Assembly (NCBI GenBank): GCA_907163375.1
Contig: CAJQUW010011289.1
Location: 1 to 64,000 of the forward strand
DNA length: 64,000 nt
Origin: Prostheceraeus crozeri
Lineage: Eukaryota > Platyhelminthes > Polycladida > Euryleptidae
Direction of reading: 5' to 3'
Part shown: in pieces, positions 30,842-40,120 of the stretch
Position numbering within the stretch: the stretch's first letter is position 1
Layout of the letters: each line of letters begins with the position of its first letter
Position numbers and translations under genes: made by a program
Notes under the pieces: model-generated
Database searches by the model: none
Seen by the model: only the letters and a program-made list of their open reading frames with translations
What the model was told of the DNA's origin: nothing

Positions 30842-32383
30842 ATGAATAAAAACGAAAATTTGGAAGATTTATATTCACCGGTTATAATTAAAAGTAATAA
30901 AAGTAATAAAAGTAATCTAAGTCGTCATAAATCTCTTAATGCAATAAACGAAATAATAAATAATTATATGAATAACACTGAGTTTCAAGATACACTAACC
31001 CCTCAAGATCCGAATCTCAAAGATATTAATAATATTGTAGAAAATCCTATATATAATACTAAATATAATAATAATATAGATAAAAATATATATAATAATA
31101 TAGATAAAAATATATATAATAATATAGATAAAAAATATTTAGAGACACTACCCCCTAATTCATCTCTTAATAAAAAAATACCACAATCAGATCTTACACG
31201 TCTTTGGAATTTTTTAAAATTTCATTGTATAAAAATATTGTTAGCATGTATTTTAATATTTTTTATTTATCATCTTGTTATATGTATTGGAAATCAATGG
31301 GGTTACTTTCTAACAGAGGAACAAAAGAGAATAAATTTTTATAAACAAGAAATAAAAACTTTTAAAGGATGGAAGACTGAGGAGGATAAGATTAAGGATA
31401 AAACTAATAATAAAAATATTAAACAAGGTAAAATGTATCAAGAAAATTTACATTTCATTGTTTACGGTAAAACTGGAAGTGGTAAGACTACGTTTATTAA
31501 AAAATATATAAACCAATATTATAAGGACGAAACAAAAGTACATATTTTTTGTATGCATACTTCTGAATGGCCAACTTTTACAAACGTCTATAATGATAAA
31601 CAATTAGATGAGTTACAAGATATGGAAAGTTTTGCTGGTACACCTGAAAATAAATCTTTATTAATTTTAGATGATGTTGCAAGTTTATCAAAACAAAAAA
31701 ATATGTCAGAAATATTTACAAAAGGAAGACATCAAAATATTCAAATAGTTGTATTAGCTCATAAAGCTTGTGATGTAGATAATAAGATTAGAGAAAACAT
31801 TCAAACATTTTTTACAACTACACAAAATAATGCAGCATTCTTTAATGATATTAATAAAAATTATAAAATGAATATGCCTTTATCATATTATACACATCAT
31901 AAATATGGAATAATACGTGTTGACACCATAAGTGAACATATGCAAGTATATGATAAAGACTTGAATATATTAGTAGATACCGAACATGAAATCTATAATA
32001 ACTCTCAAGATTTTGATATTAGAATATATGCAAATACAAAACATTTATCAAATCAAGTTATAGAACAAATAATTATCTTTTTAGAGTCTGAAGCAAAAGT
32101 ACCACTAAAAATTATTCCTGATACATTTTATTTTTATTTCGATCATTATTTAAATACAAAATTTGGTATACCAATACCTAACAGATTACAAGATAATGAA
32201 ACATTAAACTATTTAAAAATTGCAATAAATGATGTTAGAAACGGTTTAAGAAAAGCAACACCAATAATAACTGATGTTAAATCTACATTTTCTGATGCTA
32301 AATCTACATTTGATGAAGCAAAAAAAACATATAATGATATAAAACCATTAATAAATGGTGTAAGTGAAATACTTAATAATTAA
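30842..32383 (+). CDS. Membrane-anchored A32/FtsK-like ATPase
   Basis: A 513-residue protein. It has an Asn/Lys-rich N-terminal region with a tandem DKNIYNNI repeat (about 80-98), one strong transmembrane segment (about 129-149, KILLACILIFFIYHLVICI), then a P-loop ATPase: Walker A GKTGSGKT (209-216), Walker B LLILDD (273-278) and a following FTKGRH (292-297). The FT-(K/R)-GRH block after Walker B also occurs in the packaging ATPase of this element (171-176), so the two are probably paralogues. The C-terminal tail has amphipathic repeats (VKSTFSDAKSTFDEAKKTY). A membrane-tethered DNA-pumping or membrane-remodelling role is an inference. Confidence 0.7.
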   Translation: MNKNENLEDLYSPVIIKSNKSNKSNLSRHKSLNAINEIINNYMNNTEFQDTLTPQDPNLKDINNIVENPIYNTKYNNNIDKNIYNNIDKNIYNNIDKKYLETLPPNSSLNKKIPQSDLTRLWNFLKFHCIKILLACILIFFIYHLVICIGNQWGYFLTEEQKRINFYKQEIKTFKGWKTEEDKIKDKTNNKNIKQGKMYQENLHFIVYGKTGSGKTTFIKKYINQYYKDETKVHIFCMHTSEWPTFTNVYNDKQLDELQDMESFAGTPENKSLLILDDVASLSKQKNMSEIFTKGRHQNIQIVVLAHKACDVDNKIRENIQTFFTTTQNNAAFFNDINKNYKMNMPLSYYTHHKYGIIRVDTISEHMQVYDKDLNILVDTEHEIYNNSQDFDIRIYANTKHLSNQVIEQIIIFLESEAKVPLKIIPDTFYFYFDHYLNTKFGIPIPNRLQDNETLNYLKIAINDVRNGLRKATPIITDVKSTFSDAKSTFDEAKKTYNDIKPLINGVSEILNN

Positions 32384-32407
32384 ACAAATTTATCATAATC
32401 GAACCAA

Positions 32408-32427
32408 AGGTCCTAGGGCTTCACCCG
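32408..32427 (+). repeat. GC-rich hairpin element, intergenic copy
   Basis: AGGTCCTAGGGCTTCACCCG, 25 bp after the membrane ATPase stop, is the same core as the copies at 32891 and 34466 inside the polymerase gene. It carries the GGGC/ACCC stem with a TTC loop. Confidence 0.85.
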
Positions 32428-32549
32428 ATTTTACAGATATATTGGAATTTTTCCATTATATATATTTTAGAATTTTTTTCTCTAAAAATTAAAACATAAA
32501 TTTTTTTTTTAAAAAAAATTTCTCAAATTTTCTCTAAAAAAATAAAAAA

Positions 32550-34100
32550 ATGGAAAAATTTTATTGCAACTTATGTAAAAAAAAGTTGCAAACAAAAAGA
32601 AGTTATCAATCTCATCTACAAAGTAAAATGCATTTACAAAATGTAGAACGAGTTGATGAAGGAAATATATTAAAATTAAATAGTTATAAAAACTATATAG
32701 AAACATTACCTACTGATATAAAAGTTAAAAAAATATTTTATGATTATTCACATTCGGAATATAAAAAAGTTTTTAATAGTGAAGATGAACATGTGCCAGA
32801 TGAAAGATATTTATTTAGCGATACTGATGAATTTAACGAAATAGATGAATTTGATGAAGCTGAACGAACCGATGAAGCCTTAAAAACAGAAGGTTCTAGG
32901 GCCTCGCCCGTAACAGATATAATATATTTATTTAATCAGTCTTTTGAATATAATGAAACCGATAAAACTTTTTCTGATATTCTAACCAACTTTTATAATA
33001 TATTTAAGAAATCTTTCAAATGTTATATGAATGTAGAAGTACTTTATACAAAAAATGGACCTGATGGAATTCCTGAAGAAATAATACAAGGACATTTTAC
33101 AAATTCACAAGAAATTCATAATGTAAATGATATACAACCCATATTTGAATCGATGATACTTAAATTAGAAAATTGTATAATTGAAGCCCAGTTACGTGAA
33201 TCTGGTTGGAGATTTGTTAAAATACTATCTAAGAAAATAGTAATTGATAAATATAAAAATAATACTGGTGGTAGTTATGTTCCTTTGCCTTTCAGTTCAC
33301 CACAATTAATCAACATAAAAAATGAAGATGATTATTGTTTTCTGTGGAGTATTATAGCACATTTACATCCTGCAAAATATCATAAAGAAAGACTAAGTCA
33401 TTACAATAAAAAAGAATACATAAATGAATTTGATCTCTCTGATGGCTTAGATGAATTTCCATATGATTATAATAGGTTAAAAAAGCTTCATAAAAAGAAT
33501 AAAAATTTAATAGAAGTAAATGTTTTTGAATTAAATGTGAATTATGTTTCTATTGGTAAAATTACTCCACTTTACTCAGATTCAAAAAAATTTTATTTGA
33601 ATAATAAAAATTTATGCCAATCAGAAATAGTATATAATGATAGAGGAAATTACATGCATCATAATATTTTTTACCAAGGAAATATAATATGTACTGAAAA
33701 ATTTGAACTTGTTAAAACACTAACACCAATAATGATTAATCATAATAATTATAAAGGACGTGCTGATGATTATAATTACAAATATTCATCTTTATCTTCA
33801 GAATACCAACAAAAATTAGAAAATTTAAATGAAAGTTTACAAAAATGTAAAATAGATTATCAACAACAAACAAAAATGTTACTACAAGAATATCACCATA
33901 AATATCAAAATAAGATAGAAACAATTCAAAAATTAAATGAAGAAAATAATAAAGAATTAAATAATGAAGAAAATAAAGAATTAAATGAATGTTTAAAAAA
34001 ATGTCTACAACAATATAAAGAACAATATGATAAAGAATATATTTATCAGCTACAAATATTAAATCAAAATTATCATCAAAATACATTTAATATTACATAA
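32550..34100 (+). CDS. polB: DNA polymerase B, N-terminal part (ends at an in-frame stop)
   Basis: 516 residues. A C2H2 finger lies at the very start (Cys6, Cys9, His22, His28), followed by an acidic linker holding the GSRASP insert (115-120). Next comes the N-terminal region typical of Polinton polymerases (SGWRFVKI, GGSYVPLPF, INIKNEDDYCFLWSI, HPAKYHKERLSHY), and finally a Gln/Asn/Lys-rich coiled region. The TAA at 34098-34100 interrupts the frame, which stays open on the other side and enters the catalytic part without a shift. I therefore read 32550-37121 as one gene with a single nonsense change, unless the stop is read through or the two parts work as separate proteins. Confidence 0.8.
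   Translation: MEKFYCNLCKKKLQTKRSYQSHLQSKMHLQNVERVDEGNILKLNSYKNYIETLPTDIKVKKIFYDYSHSEYKKVFNSEDEHVPDERYLFSDTDEFNEIDEFDEAERTDEALKTEGSRASPVTDIIYLFNQSFEYNETDKTFSDILTNFYNIFKKSFKCYMNVEVLYTKNGPDGIPEEIIQGHFTNSQEIHNVNDIQPIFESMILKLENCIIEAQLRESGWRFVKILSKKIVIDKYKNNTGGSYVPLPFSSPQLINIKNEDDYCFLWSIIAHLHPAKYHKERLSHYNKKEYINEFDLSDGLDEFPYDYNRLKKLHKKNKNLIEVNVFELNVNYVSIGKITPLYSDSKKFYLNNKNLCQSEIVYNDRGNYMHHNIFYQGNIICTEKFELVKTLTPIMINHNNYKGRADDYNYKYSSLSSEYQQKLENLNESLQKCKIDYQQQTKMLLQEYHHKYQNKIETIQKLNEENNKELNNEENKELNECLKKCLQQYKEQYDKEYIYQLQILNQNYHQNTFNIT
32891..32910 (+). repeat. GC-rich hairpin element in the polB N-terminal part
   Basis: AGGTTCTAGGGCCTCGCCCG lies in frame and encodes EGSRASP. It is flanked by purely AT-rich coding DNA. 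It has the same core as 32408 and 34466. Confidence 0.85.
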
Positions 34101-34205
34101 GAAATTAATGAAACGCATGAAATATATCAAGATAAATTTGAAAAACTAGAACAGTCAAAACAACCAGCACAAGCGAATATATTATATTATCAGGGACATT
34201 TTATA

Positions 34206-37121
34206 TTGTGTAAAGATGTTTCTATATTTACAAAAACTTCAGATAATAAAAATTTTCCTTGTCTTCAATGTATGACAAGTTTTAGAACTTTAGAAGAAAT
34301 GAATAGACATTTGGAAAATTGTCAACAAAACGAAGCAGTTCAAAATACTTTTCCTAAAGATGATTATTTAGAATATAATAAATGGTATTTTAAAAATAAA
34401 GTACCCTTTACTATTTATTGTGATTTTGAAGCATATAATGTTAATATGACACAAAATCAAACGGAAAGTTCCAGGGCTTCACCCGATTCTGAAAATTATA
34501 ATTCTGAAAATTATAATTCTGAAAATTATAATTCTGAAAATTATAATTCTGAAAAAAGTGCGAATGAAAGAAGTGCACCTGAAAAAAGTTCAACTGAACA
34601 AAGTAAAGAAAAATATTTATTTGAACAAAAACCATTATGTTGGGGAATGTACATTCATTCGAATTATCCTGAATTATTTAAATCAGAATATTTACAATAC
34701 TATGGTGAAGACAGTTCAGAAATGTTTACAAAGAAAGTAGAAGAATTACAAGGACTTTTTTCACAATTGCTTGAAACAAATAAACCAATGATACCATTAA
34801 CGGATGAAGAAAGAAAAGAATTTTATGATGAAATAAATTGTTATTACTGTGGAAAATGTTTTATAAATAAATATAAAACTGGCAGAGGTAGATATATTGA
34901 TAAAGTAAAAGATCATGATCATCTAAATGGATTATATAGAGGTGCAGCGCATAATTCTTGTAATCTTAATGCTAACAAATTTAAATATAACTTTGTTCCT
35001 TTATATTTCTATAATGGTTCTAAATATGATTTCCATCTAGTAATGAAAGATTTATTTTCATCTGAAAAATTACATCAACAAAAAATAAATGTACTATGTA
35101 AACAAGAAGAAGAATATTTTTCAATGCAATTAGGTTGTATTAGAATTTTAGATGCATTTAGATTTTTTACTCCTTATTCATTAGATGTTATGGGAAAAAC
35201 TTTGAAACCTGAACAATGTAAAATATTAAATAAATATAATTTAAAACCTTTAAAAGGAATATTTCCGTATGAGTATATAGCCTGCGGCTCACAGTCGAAG
35301 ACTGATATAACTGGAGATAAAACCTGTGGTTCACAGTCGAAGACTGATTTTAATTCTGTGAATAAAATTATGGAAGAAAAACAACTTCCTCCAATAAATA
35401 AATTTAAATCAACATTAAAACAATCACAATTATCTGAAGAAGATTATGCAGAAGCTGAAAAAAATTGGAGAGAGTTAAATTGTAAAACAATGTATGATTA
35501 TACAATGAAATATCTACAGATAGATGTATTAATACTAGCTGATCTTTTTGAAAACTTTCGTGATATGTGTTTAGAATATTACGGAATAGATCCATGTTAT
35601 TGTTATTCTACACCAGGTTTAACATGGTTAGCAGGATTAAAACATACAAATGTTAAACTTAAACATTATAAAGAAAATACATATGATAAATTATTATTTT
35701 TTGAATCTGGAATTAGAGGTGGAGTTTCATCAGTTTTAGGTAATAGATATGTTAAATGTTATAATAAGAAAGTAAATCCACAAGAATATGGAATAATGAA
35801 ACCTTTATCTCCAGAAGAAAAAGAAAAGATATTAGAAATTTTTCGAACGAAACGAGAAGGAGTAGAACGTGAAAAAGCAATTGATGAATTCATGCGAGAA
35901 AACTATTTGTTATATTATGATTTTAATAGCTTATATTCTTCTTGCATGATACAAGAATTACCAACAGGTGAGATGACATGGTGTAATAATCTTGATTATC
36001 AAAAAACATATGATGGAAATCGTAATTCTGGTTATATATATGAAGTTGATTTAGTATACCCTGATTATATAAAAGATGCAACAAAATATTATCCTTTCTG
36101 TCCAGAAAACAAAATTCCCAATATAGAAGATTTTTCGGATTATCAAAAATCTTTAATTCCTAAGAAATATAGGCCAACAAAAAAACTTATGTTAACACAA
36201 AGCAATAAAGGAAAGTATGTTGTTGAAGGAAGAATGCTAGATTGGTATTTAGATCATGGAATGATTCTCACAAAAATTCACCGGAAACTAGTGTATAAAA
36301 AATCTAAATGGTTAAAAGATTATATTGAGTTCAATATTGAAAAACGCAAAATATCTAAAAGAAATAAAGATGATTTTGGAAACGTGTTCTTCAAATTAAT
36401 GAATAATGCATTTTATGGTAAGACTTTAGAAAATGTGCGTAATAGACAAAATATTGAAATAGTTTATGATAAAGATAGGTTTCAAAATTTAACAAGGAAA
36501 CCTACATATAAAAGAACTACTAGATTTAGTGATGAACTATGTGCTGTACATCTAAGAAGAAGCATTGTAAAACATGATAAGTTTAATTTTATAGGTTTCA
36601 CTATATTAGAATTAGCTAAACTATTTATGTATAGATTTATATATGATTATTTAGCGCCTGCTTATGGCAAAAACTATAAATTACACTTTACAGATACCGA
36701 TTCTGTTTTCTTAGAATTAACAATACCGTATAATTCTACACTTGATGAAGAAATAGATAAAATAAAAGATATCATTCATCCTTCTGATTTATGTAAAGTA
36801 AAAGATGAACTAGAAGGAAATGAAGATTTCATAACAGAAGCTATATTTTTAAAATCTAAATGTTACTGTTATAATACAACTAATAATATTAAAACACATA
36901 AAACATTAAAAGGAATTTCAAAGGCATCAGTGGCTAATCAAATAACATTTCAAGATTATAAAAATGCATTATTTAATACTGAAATAAAAACAGCATGTAA
37001 TTATAGACTTAATTCAAAAAAACATAAAATGTATTTAAAAGAAGAACATAAATTAGCATTAGATCCATTTGATGATAAAAGAAAAATTTTACCTGATGGA
37101 ATAACTACTTTACCTTTTTAA
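34206..37121 (+). CDS. polB: Protein-primed DNA polymerase B, catalytic part
   Basis: The frame is open from 34101; the listed start is a TTG. Numbering from 34206: exonuclease motif I D73-F-E75, motif II Y274-D275 (NGSKYDFHL), motif III Y436-x3-D440. A Cys/His module resembling endonuclease VII (C212, C215, DHDH 236-239, HNSC 249-252) lies inside the exonuclease region. Polymerase motif A is D572-FNSLY, motif B K730-LMNNAFYG, and motif C TDTDS (829-833). IRGGVSS (503-509) marks the protein-primed subgroup. GC-rich inserts encode SSRASP (88-93) and a doubled CGSQSKTD (360-381). The enzyme would copy the linear genome from a terminal protein. All catalytic residues are present. Confidence 0.93.
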   Translation: MCKDVSIFTKTSDNKNFPCLQCMTSFRTLEEMNRHLENCQQNEAVQNTFPKDDYLEYNKWYFKNKVPFTIYCDFEAYNVNMTQNQTESSRASPDSENYNSENYNSENYNSENYNSEKSANERSAPEKSSTEQSKEKYLFEQKPLCWGMYIHSNYPELFKSEYLQYYGEDSSEMFTKKVEELQGLFSQLLETNKPMIPLTDEERKEFYDEINCYYCGKCFINKYKTGRGRYIDKVKDHDHLNGLYRGAAHNSCNLNANKFKYNFVPLYFYNGSKYDFHLVMKDLFSSEKLHQQKINVLCKQEEEYFSMQLGCIRILDAFRFFTPYSLDVMGKTLKPEQCKILNKYNLKPLKGIFPYEYIACGSQSKTDITGDKTCGSQSKTDFNSVNKIMEEKQLPPINKFKSTLKQSQLSEEDYAEAEKNWRELNCKTMYDYTMKYLQIDVLILADLFENFRDMCLEYYGIDPCYCYSTPGLTWLAGLKHTNVKLKHYKENTYDKLLFFESGIRGGVSSVLGNRYVKCYNKKVNPQEYGIMKPLSPEEKEKILEIFRTKREGVEREKAIDEFMRENYLLYYDFNSLYSSCMIQELPTGEMTWCNNLDYQKTYDGNRNSGYIYEVDLVYPDYIKDATKYYPFCPENKIPNIEDFSDYQKSLIPKKYRPTKKLMLTQSNKGKYVVEGRMLDWYLDHGMILTKIHRKLVYKKSKWLKDYIEFNIEKRKISKRNKDDFGNVFFKLMNNAFYGKTLENVRNRQNIEIVYDKDRFQNLTRKPTYKRTTRFSDELCAVHLRRSIVKHDKFNFIGFTILELAKLFMYRFIYDYLAPAYGKNYKLHFTDTDSVFLELTIPYNSTLDEEIDKIKDIIHPSDLCKVKDELEGNEDFITEAIFLKSKCYCYNTTNNIKTHKTLKGISKASVANQITFQDYKNALFNTEIKTACNYRLNSKKHKMYLKEEHKLALDPFDDKRKILPDGITTLPF
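34463..34550 (+). repeat. GC-rich hairpin core followed by a 15-bp tandem repeat in polB
   Basis: AAGTTCCAGGGCTTCACCCG (34466-34485) encodes the SSRASP insert. Directly after it four copies of TCTGAAAATTATAAT (about 34488-34547) encode repeated ENYNS. Both lie in a loop between exonuclease motif I and the next conserved block, a place that can tolerate length change. Confidence 0.85.
35281..35346 (+). repeat. Duplicated hairpin CAGTC-GAA-GACTG within polB
   Basis: CCTG-GG-TCACAGTCGAAGACTGAT occurs twice, 42 bp apart. Each copy has a 5-bp stem and a GAA triloop (35292-35304 and 35334-35346). They are in frame and encode the two CGSQSKTD peptides between exonuclease motifs II and III. It is a second sequence family of the same triloop-hairpin type. 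Confidence 0.85.
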
Positions 37122-37232
37122 TTTTCTAATTTCTATTTTCTAAATATAACAATATAACAATATAAAAATATAAAATATTATAAAAATAAAATATTATAAA
37201 ATAAAATAATAATAAAAAATTATCATATAAAA

Positions 37233-38054
37233 ATGGATAAAGTTAGAGCTGATAATTTTAAAAGAATAAAACAATTAGACGAATTAATAAAACAAAGAAA
37301 TATTATGAAAGAAAATCATCTTCAACATAGAATGACAAAAGCTGGTATTCAATCTGATATGTTTGATAAATTAAAATTAACTGAAGAAGTAAAAACTGAT
37401 TATGAAAAAACTGTCGAACCATTTAAAACTCTTGAAAAGGAACTTAATGAAAAACGTGTTGATATAGCGGATCCTGTACTTAAAACACTATTAGAAGACT
37501 ATGGTTTATTAGAGGCAAACATAGATAAAAAATTACCAAAATCTATGTTATTCGAACATTCTACTTTCTTTTTAGATAAAAAATTATTTGCAAGATTTTA
37601 TCTTGGTGGTAAAGAAATATTTCCACAACCTTTACGAGGATTAATTTTTACGCCAGATAAAAAACCTATTAGTTTAGATAGAAATTTTGTTGATCTTTTA
37701 AGAGGAGCAGATTTAAAAAATTATGCTGTAGAAGATCTAATAAAATATAAAACTATATTAGATAGAGTAGGTGTAGTAAAATCTCTAAGACGTTATAAAC
37801 AATTAGAAAATTTATTATCAACGGGAGTTAAAGTAGGGAAAGGTTTATCTGAAAAACAGAAAACAGAAACAACTGTATTTTTACCAGATGATCCACAAGA
37901 ATTACTAAATAGATTAAATATTTTAATATCGGCAATAAAAGAAGGACATAATTCTAGTTTTAATGAAATTCATGCTATATTGAAAAGACTGTTAGAAAAG
38001 AAGATTCTAAATGAAGAGGATTATAAAAGTGTATCTGAAATATGTTGTTTCTAA
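37233..38054 (+). CDS. Conserved-looking Polinton protein of unknown function
   Basis: A 273-residue soluble protein, rich in Lys and Leu and predicted largely helical. The N-terminus (MDKVRADNFKRIKQL) is shared with the small ORF at 28289-28477. The middle has GLIFTPDKKPISLDRNFVDL and a C-terminal helical segment begins FLPDDPQELLNRLNILI. It has no membrane segment, no Cys/His cluster and no nucleotide-binding motif. It lies between polymerase and penton-like genes, and a virion core or assembly role would fit that place. I do not assign a function. Confidence 0.6.
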   Translation: MDKVRADNFKRIKQLDELIKQRNIMKENHLQHRMTKAGIQSDMFDKLKLTEEVKTDYEKTVEPFKTLEKELNEKRVDIADPVLKTLLEDYGLLEANIDKKLPKSMLFEHSTFFLDKKLFARFYLGGKEIFPQPLRGLIFTPDKKPISLDRNFVDLLRGADLKNYAVEDLIKYKTILDRVGVVKSLRRYKQLENLLSTGVKVGKGLSEKQKTETTVFLPDDPQELLNRLNILISAIKEGHNSSFNEIHAILKRLLEKKILNEEDYKSVSEICCF

Positions 38055-38094
38055 TTTTTTATAAAAAATATTTATTTAATTTTTTAGTTTAAAA

Positions 38095-38883
38095 ATGTGT
38101 TCAGCAGATTTAGACAAAATTAATAATCATTTACAAAATTTAACAGAGATTTTGGGTTCATCAAAATTTAGTACGACGTTAAAAATTATAACAACTACTT
38201 CATCACACACTTGTAATTTAGAACCCATTCTACATTTGGAACAAAATAAAAATTATCAAATTGCATTGACTAGTTTCTCCACATTTAACACTATTCAAAA
38301 CGTTATCAAAGATGTGAATGATCAATTTAGATATTCTACTGATAAAGGCAAAACATGGAAAATATTAACTTTTCTTCCTGGTTCTTACGAAGTTGAAACA
38401 ATATCAAATGAAATTAAGAGACATTTAGGTATACCATTTAAAGATAAGAAACAATTACATTTTGCAGTTGAACCGGCAGTTAATAAATTTTCTCTTACTT
38501 TAGACGAAAATCATCAAGTTGATTTTAATCATGATAGATCATTGTCAAAGCTATTAGGATTTAATAAACAAACTTACAGTCAAGGTTATCATTTAGGTGA
38601 GAAGATTCCAAAAATAACTGAAATAAATTCAATTGTTGTACATTGTGACATTATTGAAGGAGGATATATAAATGGTAAATTATCAAATTTAATATTCAGT
38701 TTTCCAGCTTTTACTGTACCCATTGGTTATAGATTAAATGTATTTCCACAAACATTAATATATTTTCCTATTACAAGAAAAACTATTAACAACATTAACA
38801 TTAAAATCACTGATGAAAAAGGACAAGAAATAAATTTTGGAGGTGAAGAGATTATGATAGATCTTTTGGTACGGGAGGTATAA
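38095..38883 (+). CDS. Minor capsid (penton-like, single jelly-roll) protein
   Basis: A 262-residue protein with regularly spaced beta-strand-like segments. The C-terminal half shows the pattern of Polinton penton-like proteins: IVVHCDIIEGGYINGK, then VPIGYRLNVFPQ, LIYFPITRKTINNINIKI and NFGGEEIMIDLLV. Such proteins form the five-fold vertices that complement the hexon-like capsid protein at 26286-27620. There is no membrane segment and the frame is intact. It is followed 160 bp later by the packaging ATPase on the same strand. The start follows TTTAAAAATG, as in neighbouring genes. Confidence 0.85.
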   Translation: MCSADLDKINNHLQNLTEILGSSKFSTTLKIITTTSSHTCNLEPILHLEQNKNYQIALTSFSTFNTIQNVIKDVNDQFRYSTDKGKTWKILTFLPGSYEVETISNEIKRHLGIPFKDKKQLHFAVEPAVNKFSLTLDENHQVDFNHDRSLSKLLGFNKQTYSQGYHLGEKIPKITEINSIVVHCDIIEGGYINGKLSNLIFSFPAFTVPIGYRLNVFPQTLIYFPITRKTINNINIKITDEKGQEINFGGEEIMIDLLVREV

Positions 38884-39042
38884 ACTCCCGTTCGAGAGGT
38901 ATAAACTTTTACGCTACAATAGAGAAGTTTAATTTTTTTATCATTTTTCATTATTAATCTTATTAATCTTATTATTAGAAACAAAAAAATAAACTTAAAT
39001 TAAAATTTTTATTTTTTTGTTTTTAAAAACACTAATTCAATA
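38884..39042. other. Intergenic region with a GC-richer doubled motif
   Basis: Around 38871-38905 the word GAGGTATAAACT occurs twice in a GC-richer patch with CGGGAGG and CTCCCGTTCGAGAGG (facing CGGGAG/CTCCCG). This overlaps the penton stop and can form a hairpin. The remainder is A/T with an ATTATTAATCTT repeat. Confidence 0.5.
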
Positions 39043-39831
39043 ATGGATGAATTTATTACTTTAAAAATGAATGAAATGACTTTAAATAAAAAAAAACTTA
39101 AATTTAATCATCATCCAAATTTATCTAATAAAGTTTTGTCAGTTATTTGTGGAAGATCAGGATGTGGAAAAACATATCTATTATTTAAAATTTTAACGAC
39201 TCCAAATTTTTTGGATTATAACAATCTTATAATTTATACAACAACGGCAGAACAACCCGTCTATCAATTTTTAAAATATGGATTTGAAAATAATCTTACA
39301 AAAACAGCAATTGCTTCTCTATTCGAAGAATACGAAAAATCTGAATATGGAGAAGAAATAAATTTGTGGTGTGAAGAAGCAGCAAAAAATAAACAATTAG
39401 TTGAATCCAATAAAAATAAGCATATAAAAATACAATTAATAGATGATAGTGGTAATATGCAAGATCCTAGTAAACTAGATAAAACAATGAAACATTGTGT
39501 AATTTTTGATGATTGTGTTAATGACAGAAATCAGTCAGTTCAAAGAAATTATTTCACAAGAGGTAGACATAATAACTGTAGTGTATTTTATTTGACACAA
39601 AGTATGTATTCATTAGATGGAAGTGTTATTAGAAAGAATGCAAATATATTTATACTATTTGAAATAAATGCAAGAAACTTAAGTGATTTGTTAAGAGATT
39701 TATGTATAAGAGATAAAGATGAATTTAAACAATCGTGTAATAATGCTTGGTCAAAAGATTATGGATTTATCACAATTAATATTGATAAAAAAATTCATGA
39801 AAGAGTTATCGAACAATTGTTTACCGAGTAA
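39043..39831 (+). CDS. Genome-packaging ATPase (A32/FtsK-HerA type)
   Basis: A 262-residue protein with Walker A GRSGCGKT (37-44), Walker B VIFDD (153-157), FTRGRHNN (171-178) and a YLTQ sensor-like block (183-186). This compact layout without a membrane segment is that of Polinton packaging ATPases, which drive DNA into preformed capsids. It is the last gene of the plus-strand block. The second ATPase at 30842-32383 shares the post-Walker-B FT-(R/K)-GRH block but is twice as long and carries a transmembrane helix. Confidence 0.9.
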   Translation: MDEFITLKMNEMTLNKKKLKFNHHPNLSNKVLSVICGRSGCGKTYLLFKILTTPNFLDYNNLIIYTTTAEQPVYQFLKYGFENNLTKTAIASLFEEYEKSEYGEEINLWCEEAAKNKQLVESNKNKHIKIQLIDDSGNMQDPSKLDKTMKHCVIFDDCVNDRNQSVQRNYFTRGRHNNCSVFYLTQSMYSLDGSVIRKNANIFILFEINARNLSDLLRDLCIRDKDEFKQSCNNAWSKDYGFITINIDKKIHERVIEQLFTE

Positions 39832-40004
39832 TAAAAATATACAAATATAATGTTTTAATATTTTATTTTTTATTATCAGCTTTAATTTTATCTATTTTTT
39901 TAAAATATAATATTTGAATTTTGTGGTAACATTGGTATACAGCAAAAACATTTTACTGAACAAATTATTTTTTTATTGCTTTGTTGTTTGTAATCTTTTC
40001 GTTT

Positions 40005-40120
40005 AAAGTTTTCACGTTTAAAGTTTTCACGTTTAAAATTTTCACGTTTAAAATTTTCTCGTTTAAAATTTTCTCGTATTAAGTTTTGTTTAATAAAGTT
40101 TTGTCTAATAAAGTTTTTAG
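40005..40120. repeat. Tandem 16-bp repeat CGTTTAAAGTTTTCAC
   Basis: About five units of CGTTTAAA-TTTTC-C run from 40005 to 40080 and pass, as degenerate TAATAAAGTTTTGT units, into the 3' coding end of the membrane protein gene. The C-terminal repeats of that protein (DGKTFIDDKIF, LDKTLLNKT) reflect the same array. Confidence 0.8.
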
